Of a stretch of 64,000 bases of DNA, positions 43,047-54,000 are shown one piece after another. The position numbers and the translations under genes are program-made. The notes beneath the pieces are model-generated. The model ran no database searches, had not been told where the DNA came from, and saw only the letters and a list, made by a program, of their open reading frames with translations. Position 1 is the stretch's first letter, and each line of letters begins with the position of its first letter. The stretch comes from Bombyx mori (taxonomy: Eukaryota; Arthropoda; Insecta; Lepidoptera; Bombycidae). The stretch spans positions 8,350,027-8,414,026 of the forward strand of contig NC_085108.1 of assembly GCF_030269925.1 (NCBI RefSeq), read 5' to 3'.

Positions 43047-43464
43047 TTAGGTTAGGTTGAGGTTAGGTTGAGGTTGAGGTTAGGTTGAGGTTAGGTTGAG
43101 GTTAGGTTGAGGTTAGGTTGAGGTTAGGTTGAGGTTAGGTTGAGGTTAGGTTGAGGTTAGGTTGAGGTTAGGTTGAGGTTAGGTTGAGGTTAGGTTGAGG
43201 TTAGGTTGAGGTTAGGTTGAGGTTAGGTTGAGGTTAGGTTGAGGTTAGGTTGAGGTTAGGTTGAGGTTAGGTTGAGGTTAGGTTGAGGTTAGGTTGAGGT
43301 TAGGTTGAGGTTAGGTTGAGGTTAGGTTGAGGTTAGGTTGAGGTTAGGTTGAGGTTAGGTTGAGGTTAGGTTGAGGTTAGGTTGAGGTTAGGTTGAGGTT
43401 AGGTTGAGGTTAGGTTGAGGTTAGGTTGAGGTTAGGTTGAGGTTAGGTTGAGGTTAGGTTGAGG
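43047..43464 (+). repeat. 11-bp telomeric higher-order array (TTAGGTTGAGG)n
   Basis: After a few irregular units, about 35 successive copies of an 11-bp unit made of one TTAGG and one TTGAGG. I see no interruption from about 43,080 on. Confidence 0.95.
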
Positions 43465-43606
43465 TTAGGTTAGGTTAGGTTAGGTTAGGTTAGGTTAGGT
43501 TAGGTTAGGTTAGGTTAGGTTAGGTTAGGTTAGGTTAGGTTAGGTTAGGTTAGGTTAGGTTAGGTTAGGTTAGGTTAGGTTAGGTTAGGTTAGGTTAGGT
43601 TAGGTT

Positions 43607-43609
<3 letters not shown>
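43465..43609 (+). repeat. (TTAGG)n, about 29 copies
   Basis: A pure pentamer array taking over from the 11-bp array and running directly into the poly(T) of element 3. Confidence 0.95.
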
Positions 43610-43696
<87 letters not shown>

Positions 43697-43700
<4 letters not shown>

Positions 43701-44130
43701 CACTCCTAATCCGCCAACATGTTATGTCTTGGCGCTAACTAAATACCTAATTCTCACCCATACTAGTTCTCGCACGTCATGCCTCTCGTACTTTCATTCC
43801 GCATACTTTATCTTTCTAGTTTCCATCTATCAGTCATTCGTGTGGGTAGGACTCCCACATTTCTATATTCTACTAAATATATATATTAATTTGAAATTAT
43901 GTACTTTTATTCCGGGGAAATAAATGTGGACACTTCTCAGATCTTATTTTACAAATTTTCTTAGTCTAATACATGTTATATATCAAAATTTTCTTAACTA
44001 ATTACTTTCTTATACATATAATTACAACTATTCCTAACATACTGCTTATACATTTTAAAAACTTAACAATTACGTACAATAATATGTTTTCATTCTTATA
44101 TCCTATATGATATAAATGGAACATACATTT
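43697..44130 (-). other. 3' untranslated region of element 3
   Basis: AT-rich 434 nt between the ORF2 stop and the tail. No convincing ORF. Confidence 0.6.
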
Positions 44131-47100
44131 TTAGCTAGTTTTATTATTCTTTATAACTCTTTTAGCTACACTCACGCAATACGCTAGGAACATATCTCTA
44201 GTTTTCGTTAACATTATCTCCGCAATGCTTTCTATTGTTAATTTTATTTTTAACTCTTGTTCCAAGTTAAACCTTTCCAAGGCGTATGCAGGACAGTCCA
44301 AAAGCACATGCGGGACTGATTCGCTAATTGCAGGATCGCAGACGCACGATGGGCTCTCCTTACACCTGAACCGATTCAAGTATTCGGAGAATCCACCGTG
44401 CCCCGTTAAAACTTGTGTAAGCACGCCTGTTGGCCTTACCCTTCGAACGATACGGTAGGCTGCTATGGCGTCTGGAAGAAACATTTTCGTCACGGAGGCC
44501 GCCTCGCCCGACACATATCTCCGATTCCATTCATCAAGCGATCTCATTCGGATCTGCCGTCTGATGAATGAAATCGGACACAGGTCATAGTCCGGCTTCC
44601 TCCGCGACGCCAATGCTGCCCCCTTTGCCAGTTCGTCCGCGCGCTCATTCCCCGGTAGGCCCGCATGGGCTTTAACCCAAAACAAAGATACAGCTTTGCC
44701 TTGAGCCGAAGCCGCTGCCAAATTGGCACGGGTGCGCACCACCAGAGGGTGGAGCGAGCGCCCGCCTGCAAGCGACTGCAATGCGGACATTGAGTCGCTA
44801 TACAGGCCGAAGCTCGACTCCCGGCACCTGAGGATCTCGTCCGTCGCCTTGCAAATCGCCAGTAATTCCGCCTGGTAGACCGTGCAGTACGCGGCGAGGC
44901 TAAGTTTGAGGTTCCGGACTTCGCCTTCATTATCCCATACGGATAATGCGGCTCCGACCTTCCCCTCAATCTTGCTGCCGTCAGTGAAAATCCGCACTGT
45001 CTGCACGTTGTAGCTTTGAACAAGCTCCTCGTCCGCCAGGCACACTAATTCCAAAGCTATTTGCTTGGCGGGGTGAGAAGTTTCTGCAAATCTCACCGGA
45101 CGCTCAATCTCCCGGTCTCCTGGTATTAGCTGGGATGACCCTCTCCTCGCCTCATACATGGCAGCTGCTTCTTGTATGCGGAGGTCTAGAGGCAGTATAC
45201 CCGCCAGTACCAGTGCCGAGTTCAGAGAGACCGTGCGGTAAGACTTACAGAGCTTCTGGACGAATCCTCGTTGGACAGAACCCAGCTTCCTCCGTATGCC
45301 CAGCTTTTTCGTAGCGGGCGCCCAGGCTCCGGCCGCGTACATGATAATTGGTTCTATGGTGGCAGTGTATATTGTGTGGATTATGTCTGTGTTAAGGCCC
45401 CAGGTCACCTTGGCTGCCCGTGACAGCTGCTTGTATATATCCGCAGCCTTTTTGCAAACGTTTTTTACATGTTCGTTGAACGTCAATTTGTCATCTATTG
45501 TAAGGCCTAGTAATTTTACGCTGCGAACCATAGTGATGGGAACACCCGCCATGCTCAAGGCTGGTGTGTCATATTTCAACTTGTTGGTACAAAGCATCGC
45601 ACTGGTCTTGTGTGGAGCAAACTTCAGTTTATTTTGGACACCCCAGCCATGCACACAGTCAAGCGTTGCATTTGTCGCTCTGGATACCTCGTCAGCTGTG
45701 TCTCCATCCACCACCAGCACAACATCATCTGCAAACGCCTGTGCAAATCTCCCCTTCCTTTCCAAGTCCTGCAGGAGTGGATCCAGCAACAGGTTCCAAA
45801 GTATAGGACCACCAATTGACCCTTGGACACAGCCTTTGTTTGTCTCTCTTGTGCATTCTTCCCCAGCGTACCTTACTCTCACTTTACGGCAGTCGAGATA
45901 GCTATCAAGTAGCCTCCTAGTGTTCACCGGGCACCTTTCCTCTGCTAGCCTGACTTTGATTGCTGGCCACCATGCGCTGTCGAAGGCTCCCTCTATATCC
46001 AACGACACCAGGACAATTAGCTTCTTCAGCCTCAACTTGTCTTGTACGTGTTTTATTAGAGTATAGAGGGCGTCCTCGGTGCTCTTCTGGGGCATAAAGC
46101 CAAACTGGCGAGTACTAAGCCGCGGCACAAATTGCCATTTGATCCTTGCTACTACCATCCTCTCCAGGACCTTCCCCAAGACCGGCAAAAGTCCTATCGG
46201 TCGATACGACTTGGGGCTCGTGTAATCTTCCTTGCCTGGTTTTCGGAGAACCACCACCGTTGCCTCTTTCCAGATGTTCGGGAAATGTGCCAATTCTAGG
46301 CACTTATTGTATAGGGCAAGGAATGCGTCCAGGTCCTGGCAGATTGCTCGACTGCATACGTCCGACGTAAATCCATCCGCACCAGGGGCTTTCTTTGGAT
46401 TAAAACCTTCCATGGCAGTCTTCAGCTCCAACGATGTAAATGGCGGGTCATGAACTTCATCATGCTGCCACTCATTTACTCGGCTGGCCGCTTCTCTAAT
46501 ACGCCTGTGGTCTGCGTTTTCCTCTTCTGCTGTGTCCCTTGGATAGAATGTGTCGGCGAGCAAAGCGGCTGATTTCTTCGGGTTCAGGAATGCACCATCG
46601 CTACTTAGGGTCAAATCCTCTTGTCGTACTTCGGTCCTTCTAATGACTCTGTATACCCCCTCCCATAATCCTTCCCTATCTTGCTTCTGGCAGAATTCCT
46701 TCCAACTGGCAGTTTTGGCTTTCTTGGCTTGACACTCGTATTCTTCCTTTGCTTTCAGGTACTCATCAACGACCTTCGCTCTCCGAACTGGTGCGGCGTT
46801 ACGGATCCGGTTTTTCTTTCGAGAAACCTCCTTCTTCTTCACAGAGAGCTCCTTGGACCACCATGAAATGGTAAGTTTCACTTTACTATTTACCTTAGGG
46901 ATTGCACTTTCGCATGCTTTTTCTATTGTGTTGTGATATTTTTTAACGACTTCTTCTAATTTATGTTTATTATTTATCTGTTTTATGTTATTTATGTCTA
47001 AATTATTTTTAATTTTTAATTCACTTAATTTATTACTAAATATATCCCACTTTGCTTTCCTAGTGTTGTATTTGCGTGTTGTCCTAATTATGCTAATCCC

Positions 47101-47808
47101 TTTATCCTTTTTAATATTTATGTTAAATAATATAGTATTGTGATCTGAGCTCGTTGCCCCTGTGTCGACTCGCCACTGATTCACTAGGTCTAGTAGACCG
47201 AGCGAACAGGCCGTGACGTCTACATGGCTCTTGAGTTCCATGCCGCCCCTTACGGTATCGAATGTTGGTGTATCGCCCGTGTTCAGTACCTGAAGCTCGA
47301 GTTCCTCCAGGGTCCCGGACATTTCTTCTCCCCTGAGGTCCTCTACGGTGCTACCCCACCAGGTACTCTTAGCGTTCGCATCTCCTCCTATAAGCAGTTT
47401 TCCGGTACCCAATGCCAACGTTATTTTGGACAGTTGGTCCAGGTAGGGCCCTATCGGTTGGTCTGGCTCAAAGTAGTATGAGACTACTGCGATTTCCCAG
47501 GCTTTTGTCCGGATCCCCACCACAACGATGTTATTTGTGGTGAGTTCTGGGTAGGGGATGACATCAAGGTCACCATCAAAGACGACTATTGCCGCCTTTA
47601 CCCTCCCGCTTCCTTCGATCTCGCACTGGTAGACTCTCGCACCACGGTAGCTTCTCATACTTCTAGCCCCCCCCACATACGGCTCCTGGACCAGTGCCCA
47701 TGCGATTGCTCGCTCACTGGCCTCTAAAAAGAGTTCGGTGGTCGCCAGTTCCTTCCTTTGTAGGTTGGCTTGGGCTACTGCATATCTTCTGGTTGGGGTG
47801 CCTGCCAT
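44131..47808 (-). CDS. Element 3 ORF2: endonuclease, reverse transcriptase, RNase H (1,225 aa)
   Basis: The endonuclease has VAQANLQRKE, VQEPYVGG, IGGDANAKSTWWGS, DVTACS and SSDHNTI. The Asn of GDFN is replaced in the middle of the motif (GGDANA), as also in element 4 (GGDINA), with the catalytic residues kept. The reverse transcriptase has KSYRPIGLLPVLGK, DIEGAFDSAWW and FAQAFADDVVLV (about 691). RNase H (about 937-1065) has FTDGS, YQAELLAI, YSDSMSA and GNERADELAK. A C-terminal CCHC finger has CVCDPA...HVLLDC. The ATG lies 16 nt after the ORF1 stop. Confidence 0.93.
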   Translation of the reverse strand: MAGTPTRRYAVAQANLQRKELATTELFLEASERAIAWALVQEPYVGGARSMRSYRGARVYQCEIEGSGRVKAAIVVFDGDLDVIPYPELTTNNIVVVGIRTKAWEIAVVSYYFEPDQPIGPYLDQLSKITLALGTGKLLIGGDANAKSTWWGSTVEDLRGEEMSGTLEELELQVLNTGDTPTFDTVRGGMELKSHVDVTACSLGLLDLVNQWRVDTGATSSDHNTILFNINIKKDKGISIIRTTRKYNTRKAKWDIFSNKLSELKIKNNLDINNIKQINNKHKLEEVVKKYHNTIEKACESAIPKVNSKVKLTISWWSKELSVKKKEVSRKKNRIRNAAPVRRAKVVDEYLKAKEEYECQAKKAKTASWKEFCQKQDREGLWEGVYRVIRRTEVRQEDLTLSSDGAFLNPKKSAALLADTFYPRDTAEEENADHRRIREAASRVNEWQHDEVHDPPFTSLELKTAMEGFNPKKAPGADGFTSDVCSRAICQDLDAFLALYNKCLELAHFPNIWKEATVVVLRKPGKEDYTSPKSYRPIGLLPVLGKVLERMVVARIKWQFVPRLSTRQFGFMPQKSTEDALYTLIKHVQDKLRLKKLIVLVSLDIEGAFDSAWWPAIKVRLAEERCPVNTRRLLDSYLDCRKVRVRYAGEECTRETNKGCVQGSIGGPILWNLLLDPLLQDLERKGRFAQAFADDVVLVVDGDTADEVSRATNATLDCVHGWGVQNKLKFAPHKTSAMLCTNKLKYDTPALSMAGVPITMVRSVKLLGLTIDDKLTFNEHVKNVCKKAADIYKQLSRAAKVTWGLNTDIIHTIYTATIEPIIMYAAGAWAPATKKLGIRRKLGSVQRGFVQKLCKSYRTVSLNSALVLAGILPLDLRIQEAAAMYEARRGSSQLIPGDREIERPVRFAETSHPAKQIALELVCLADEELVQSYNVQTVRIFTDGSKIEGKVGAALSVWDNEGEVRNLKLSLAAYCTVYQAELLAICKATDEILRCRESSFGLYSDSMSALQSLAGGRSLHPLVVRTRANLAAASAQGKAVSLFWVKAHAGLPGNERADELAKGAALASRRKPDYDLCPISFIRRQIRMRSLDEWNRRYVSGEAASVTKMFLPDAIAAYRIVRRVRPTGVLTQVLTGHGGFSEYLNRFRCKESPSCVCDPAISESVPHVLLDCPAYALERFNLEQELKIKLTIESIAEIMLTKTRDMFLAYCVSVAKRVIKNNKTS

Positions 47809-47824
47809 GTTGCCAGTCTTGCCC

Positions 47825-49318
47825 TTAGCAGTACGCTATCTTGGCTCTTGCTATCGCCTCCCACCTCCGTCGAACTGGGCAGTCCTGGCTAAAAGCACTG
47901 TGGTCAGCTTTTTCCATTTTGGCGTGCACACAATTACAACAGGAGGGGTTTTCGCCCGCGAGCCAGTCTGCGCACTCTGCACGCATGTGAGGTCCCCCAC
48001 AGTGACTGCACTTCTCAATTTGCTCGCTGCAGAAACGTTTTCCGTGGCCATACCCCAGGCAAAGAGAGCACTGGACCAATGGTGATTGATCCTCCGCCCT
48101 CACCCTCTGGAGATCTATTTGCACCGTTTCTGCATCGATCAATCGCCGCCAGATCTTAGGAGAGACTCTCATAACGATATGGTGCGTATGCGGGTTTCTG
48201 GTCCGCCTCTTGTAGAGGATCTGCATTCTGTGCTCTTTCTCGCCAAGGTCTTTAAGGATGTTTTTGTTCTGGTTTCTCAGGGCATTAAGAACATCCTCAT
48301 CAGTATTAAACTGGAAGACGTTCCTGAGAATTACCAGCGGGTCCTTGTTCTTGACCTCCTGAAAGTTCAGGTGGTCTTCTGCCCTCTTGAGCTTTTCCAT
48401 TATTATTTCCCTTTCTTTCTCTGTTTTACATCCGACGATGATCTTCCTGTCTTTTGCCTTTCTTATCCTCTCTATTTCAACTCCTCCTTCCTTGGCGTTT
48501 ATCACTTTTCTTATTCTGCTTAGCACTTCTTCACCAGTTTCTGTCTCATTTTTTGCGGTAACCACTACTGAGTGCAGCGCCGTCCGCTCCAAAGGCTGTC
48601 TTTTAGCAGCCGTCGCCGCAACGCCAGCGTAGGTTAATCGCTCTTGAGTCTCGTTGTTCCTTTCTATCACTTCTTTTAGTCTCTCCATTTTTTCATTGCT
48701 TTCCTCTATGAGTTGGGCATGTTTTTCCATCTTATCCAATAGCATGGATTCCTTTTTTCCTTTGTCCTCCTTTTCTTTTTCCTCCTCTGATTCTCTAATC
48801 ACTTCTTTCTTTCCTTTTCCTTTTACACCTTCAGCCTCTTTCACAAGCTGGAAGAGTCTGTCGATCGCAATAGTAACCTCGGCTTTTATTTCTGTCTTGA
48901 GATTTCTAGCATTCCCAAGATTAATTTTTGCCTTCGTGACGCACGCCTTTGCCTCCGCCAGCCTATCTGCGTATTTGGCTCTCCCCGACTGTGAGCTCTC
49001 TACGACTTCCAATGAGCCTTTTTGAGCTCCCTCTTTTAAGTCATAGGAGAGTCCCGCCTTTGACTTTGGCTTGCTTGTCGTGGACGCTGTGTTCTTTCTA
49101 GGCGAGCTCAACCCCTTTCCCCTTGCTTCAGGAGATTGGGATGCCGGGACAACTCCAGGTTTTCCGGTTTCCCACTCTCCTATGCTTCGCCTAACTTTCG
49201 ATGTAGTTGTTTCTGCAGAGGTTACTGTCTCTGAAGGTCCTGCCCTTTGCACCTGGGAAGGGGACCTTCGGTCAAGGTCAATGGTGAGGTTAAGCGTTTT
49301 GATAGGTGTACGCTGCAT
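47825..49318 (-). CDS. Element 3 ORF1: coiled-coil and zinc-knuckle Gag-like protein (497 aa)
   Basis: The N-terminal part is Ser/Thr/Pro-rich. A long Lys/Glu-rich helical region (about 165-225) with heptad-like spacing is a likely coiled coil for self-assembly. A folded middle part (about 245-390) ends with basic RRTRNPHTHH. Three zinc knuckles follow: CSLCLGYGHGKRFC, CSHCGGPHMRAEC and CCNCVHAKMEKADH...C. Ends AKIAYC-stop, as does element 4 (LTIAYC). Confidence 0.9.
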   Translation of the reverse strand: MQRTPIKTLNLTIDLDRRSPSQVQRAGPSETVTSAETTTSKVRRSIGEWETGKPGVVPASQSPEARGKGLSSPRKNTASTTSKPKSKAGLSYDLKEGAQKGSLEVVESSQSGRAKYADRLAEAKACVTKAKINLGNARNLKTEIKAEVTIAIDRLFQLVKEAEGVKGKGKKEVIRESEEEKEKEDKGKKESMLLDKMEKHAQLIEESNEKMERLKEVIERNNETQERLTYAGVAATAAKRQPLERTALHSVVVTAKNETETGEEVLSRIRKVINAKEGGVEIERIRKAKDRKIIVGCKTEKEREIIMEKLKRAEDHLNFQEVKNKDPLVILRNVFQFNTDEDVLNALRNQNKNILKDLGEKEHRMQILYKRRTRNPHTHHIVMRVSPKIWRRLIDAETVQIDLQRVRAEDQSPLVQCSLCLGYGHGKRFCSEQIEKCSHCGGPHMRAECADWLAGENPSCCNCVHAKMEKADHSAFSQDCPVRRRWEAIARAKIAYC

Positions 49319-51081
49319 TGTTTAGTTTTAGAGGAGTAGTGATGATGTAGTGAGAGGTATAAATAAATATGAAATATTGGTAAAAGAGGTTTGTATAAGT
49401 TTTAAAATAATTTGTCTTAATTGTACAGCAAATTTGTTCTTTCTCTTTTTCAGGTGGTGTTTTAACGGCAAGTACGGCGCAAGATAATTTTGAGAAAAAT
49501 TTTTATTATTGTGTAACTAACTGTTTCTTCTCTGTTTCAGATGGTGTTCGCCGATGGTGCGCTTAGGATTTACTTCACCGTTAACTCAGGTAAGTGTGAA
49601 AAAGAGAAATCGTTAATGACTCTACCTAGAGCCCGTCCCAGTCTAGTGGCAAAGCTGCTAATTGAAAATCTACGTCAGATTAAGCTTTGACAGAGAAAGT
49701 CACGAGAATATACAGTATACAAAATGTTTGCTCTATGTAGAGTCAATCTTGGTCAATAAACCATAATACTCAGTTTCTTATTTCTAACACAAAAATACGC
49801 GTCCAAATTGGAGCTAACGTTATAAATAAGCTTAAAACAAATAGGGGCTCTACTTAGAGTCCGTCACAAAGTATTGGCGGAAATGCCAGCTGCCAACAGA
49901 AGCTACGTCAATCACAGATTTGGTTCTGAATAACAGTCACAAAGTGTGCGGCACCCTAAGCTCTACCCAACAGTCAACATGAGTCAATTTGAGGCTGTAG
50001 GTAGGTAGAGATTTTTGGGTACAATAATATACTGAAAACCCCGTCTCAATCGGCCCACGGGTTAAAAAGTTATAGCCTATTTTAGGTTTCCAATATGGCG
50101 GCCAAAATGGCCGCTTATTTCCTAAAATCGTCAAATGTAGGCCAAAATAGGTCGTGTTTGGGCTCTATGGATAGGGCTTTTTACATGGAGTAAGATTATT
50201 TACACAACACAGTCAGTAAAGGACTCCTCGATTTTAAATTTGTAAAAAATAAAAAATTAATTCTTAACTTTGGCACAAAAATACAAAAAATGGCCAAAAA
50301 ATTCTAAATAAAAACTAACAATACTAAAGCTTTCTTACTCTACCTAATTATATTTAAGTTTCTTGAAAAAAGTCTTCCAGGGGGTTGTTTCGCCGGGGGT
50401 GAATTTTTCAAAAATCAATATCTCTGTATTTTGTCGATCGAAAAATCTGAATTTTTGTAGAGAGCTTTAACTACACTAGTTCTTTTCAGATTAGTAATAA
50501 AAACTATGTGTCATCGATCGTTTTCTCGAGATATTTTTATTTAAAGTTTTTGAAAATTTTAAACGGTGATAACTCTATGAAAACTTAACTTTTTTCCCCT
50601 CCGCAAACGATTAAATCTTCTGTTTGTTGTTCTCCATCAGAATAGATCATCAAAAATAGCCGCAGTGTCCTGGATCGCTGACCACGTGCCACGTGGTTTC
50701 TTGTTTTTTTTGCGTTTTTCTCGGCCGTCCTTGGCCGAAAAAATCCAAAAAAGGTACCGCCTTGTAGAATCCACTGGGGCGCTTAAACTTATAAAATAAA
50801 AACACTGGGTCACAGCGACTAATCGCGCAGCGTTCAACGTCAAAGTTTTATAAAATGTGGTTTTTCAGGTTTTCCGCTAAAAAGTATCCAGAAATCACTG
50901 CAATCCAAAAACTCGAACTGAGGGCGTATGCGACTCTTTTTTACGCGTCGTTTGACGTATCGCACATTAAAATCGATGCACTTTTGCCACTTTCCCGAAT
51001 TTTTTAATGATTTTTCGAGCGTAAATCACTGCGGAGCAACTTGGGACGCGCGTGTTAGCTGCGGAGGGCCACGGCAGACTG
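49319..51081 (-). promoter_or_regulatory. 5' untranslated region of element 3
   Basis: A 1.76-kb leader that should hold the internal promoter. Unlike element 1 it is not a clean tandem array. It contains imperfect repeated words (CTCTACCTAGAG near 49,620 and CTCTACTTAGAG near 49,850) and, on the plus strand, an exon-like cassette at 49541-49589. The outermost 80 nt are GC-rich and end at the telomeric junction. Confidence 0.6.
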
Positions 51082-54000
51082 GGTTAGGTTAGGTTAGGTT
51101 AGGTTAGGTTAGGTTAGGTTAGGTTAGGTTAGGTTAGGTTAGGTTAGGTTAGGTTAGGTTAGGTTAGGTTAGGTTAGGTTAGGTTAGGTTAGGTTAGGTT
51201 AGGTTAGGTTAGGTTAGGTTAGGTTAGGTTAGGTTAGGTTAGGTTAGGTTAGGTTAGGTTAGGTTAGGTTAGGTTAGGTTAGGTTAGGTTAGGTTAGGTT
51301 AGGTTAGGTTAGGTTAGGTTAGGTTAGGTTAGGTTAGGTTAGGTTAGGTTAGGTTAGGTTAGGTTAGGTTAGGTTAGGTTAGGTTAGGTTAGGTTAGGTT
51401 AGGTTAGGTTAGGTTAGGTTAGGTTAGGTTAGGTTAGGTTAGGTTAGGTTAGGTTAGGTTAGGTTAGGTTAGGTTAGGTTAGGTTAGGTTAGGTTAGGTT
51501 AGGTTAGGTTAGGTTAGGTTAGGTTAGGTTAGGTTAGGTTAGGTTAGGTTAGGTTAGGTTAGGTTAGGTTAGGTTAGGTTAGGTTAGGTTAGGTTAGGTT
51601 AGGTTAGGTTAGGTTAGGTTAGGTTAGGTTAGGTTAGGTTAGGTTAGGTTAGGTTAGGTTAGGTTAGGTTAGGTTAGGTTAGGTTAGGTTAGGTTAGGTT
51701 AGGTTAGGTTAGGTTAGGTTAGGTTAGGTTAGGTTAGGTTAGGTTAGGTTAGGTTAGGTTAGGTTAGGTTAGGTTAGGTTAGGTTAGGTTAGGTTAGGTT
51801 AGGTTAGGTTAGGTTAGGTTAGGTTAGGTTAGGTTAGGTTAGGTTAGGTTAGGTTAGGTTAGGTTAGGTTAGGTTAGGTTAGGTTAGGTTAGGTTAGGTT
51901 AGGTTAGGTTAGGTTAGGTTAGGTTAGGTTAGGTTAGGTTAGGTTAGGTTAGGTTAGGTTAGGTTAGGTTAGGTTAGGTTAGGTTAGGTTAGGTTAGGTT
52001 AGGTTAGGTTAGGTTAGGTTAGGTTAGGTTAGGTTAGGTTAGGTTAGGTTAGGTTAGGTTAGGTTAGGTTAGGTTAGGTTAGGTTAGGTTAGGTTAGGTT
52101 AGGTTAGGTTAGGTTAGGTTAGGTTAGGTTAGGTTAGGTTAGGTTAGGTTAGGTTAGGTTAGGTTAGGTTAGGTTAGGTTAGGTTAGGTTAGGTTAGGTT
52201 AGGTTAGGTTAGGTTAGGTTAGGTTAGGTTAGGTTAGGTTAGGTTAGGTTAGGTTAGGTTAGGTTAGGTTAGGTTAGGTTAGGTTAGGTTAGGTTAGGTT
52301 AGGTTAGGTTAGGTTAGGTTAGGTTAGGTTAGGTTAGGTTAGGTTAGGTTAGGTTAGGTTAGGTTAGGTTAGGTTAGGTTAGGTTAGGTTAGGTTAGGTT
52401 AGGTTAGGTTAGGTTAGGTTAGGTTAGGTTAGGTTAGGTTAGGTTAGGTTAGGTTAGGTTAGGTTAGGTTAGGTTAGGTTAGGTTAGGTTAGGTTAGGTT
52501 AGGTTAGGTTAGGTTAGGTTAGGTTAGGTTAGGTTAGGTTAGGTTAGGTTAGGTTAGGTTAGGTTAGGTTAGGTTAGGTTAGGTTAGGTTAGGTTAGGTT
52601 AGGTTAGGTTAGGTTAGGTTAGGTTAGGTTAGGTTAGGTTAGGTTAGGTTAGGTTAGGTTAGGTTAGGTTAGGTTAGGTTAGGTTAGGTTAGGTTAGGTT
52701 AGGTTAGGTTAGGTTAGGTTAGGTTAGGTTAGGTTAGGTTAGGTTAGGTTAGGTTAGGTTAGGTTAGGTTAGGTTAGGTTAGGTTAGGTTAGGTTAGGTT
52801 AGGTTAGGTTAGGTTAGGTTAGGTTAGGTTAGGTTAGGTTAGGTTAGGTTAGGTTAGGTTAGGTTAGGTTAGGTTAGGTTAGGTTAGGTTAGGTTAGGTT
52901 AGGTTAGGTTAGGTTAGGTTAGGTTAGGTTAGGTTAGGTTAGGTTAGGTTAGGTTAGGTTAGGTTAGGTTAGGTTAGGTTAGGTTAGGTTAGGTTAGGTT
53001 AGGTTAGGTTAGGTTAGGTTAGGTTAGGTTAGGTTAGGTTAGGTTAGGTTAGGTTAGGTTAGGTTAGGTTAGGTTAGGTTAGGTTAGGTTAGGTTAGGTT
53101 AGGTTAGGTTAGGTTAGGTTAGGTTAGGTTAGGTTAGGTTAGGTTAGGTTAGGTTAGGTTAGGTTAGGTTAGGTTAGGTTAGGTTAGGTTAGGTTAGGTT
53201 AGGTTAGGTTAGGTTAGGTTAGGTTAGGTTAGGTTAGGTTAGGTTAGGTTAGGTTAGGTTAGGTTAGGTTAGGTTAGGTTAGGTTAGGTTAGGTTAGGTT
53301 AGGTTAGGTTAGGTTAGGTTAGGTTAGGTTAGGTTAGGTTAGGTTAGGTTAGGTTAGGTTAGGTTAGGTTAGGTTAGGTTAGGTTAGGTTAGGTTAGGTT
53401 AGGTTAGGTTAGGTTAGGTTAGGTTAGGTTAGGTTAGGTTAGGTTAGGTTAGGTTAGGTTAGGTTAGGTTAGGTTAGGTTAGGTTAGGTTAGGTTAGGTT
53501 AGGTTAGGTTAGGTTAGGTTAGGTTAGGTTAGGTTAGGTTAGGTTAGGTTAGGTTAGGTTAGGTTAGGTTAGGTTAGGTTAGGTTAGGTTAGGTTAGGTT
53601 AGGTTAGGTTAGGTTAGGTTAGGTTAGGTTAGGTTAGGTTAGGTTAGGTTAGGTTAGGTTAGGTTAGGTTAGGTTAGGTTAGGTTAGGTTAGGTTAGGTT
53701 AGGTTAGGTTAGGTTAGGTTAGGTTAGGTTAGGTTAGGTTAGGTTAGGTTAGGTTAGGTTAGGTTAGGTTAGGTTAGGTTAGGTTAGGTTAGGTTAGGTT
53801 AGGTTAGGTTAGGTTAGGTTAGGTTAGGTTAGGTTAGGTTAGGTTAGGTTAGGTTAGGTTAGGTTAGGTTAGGTTAGGTTAGGTTAGGTTAGGTTAGGTT
53901 AGGTTAGGTTAGGTTAGGTTAGGTTAGGTTAGGTTAGGTTAGGTTAGGTTAGGTTAGGTTAGGTTAGGTTAGGTTAGGTTAGGTTAGGTTAGGTTAGGTT

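Larger units (their letters stand above)
43610..51081 (-). mobile_element. Telomeric non-LTR retrotransposon, element 3 (TRAS-like)
   Basis: A 7.5-kb minus-strand element with about 1.76 kb of 5' UTR, ORF1, ORF2, a 434-nt 3' UTR and an 87-nt poly(A) (43696-43610). The 3' side joins CCTAACC and the 5' side follows CCTAACC. All coding motifs are present and no stop interrupts the ORFs, so it looks complete. Its proteins are closest to those of element 4. Confidence 0.9.
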
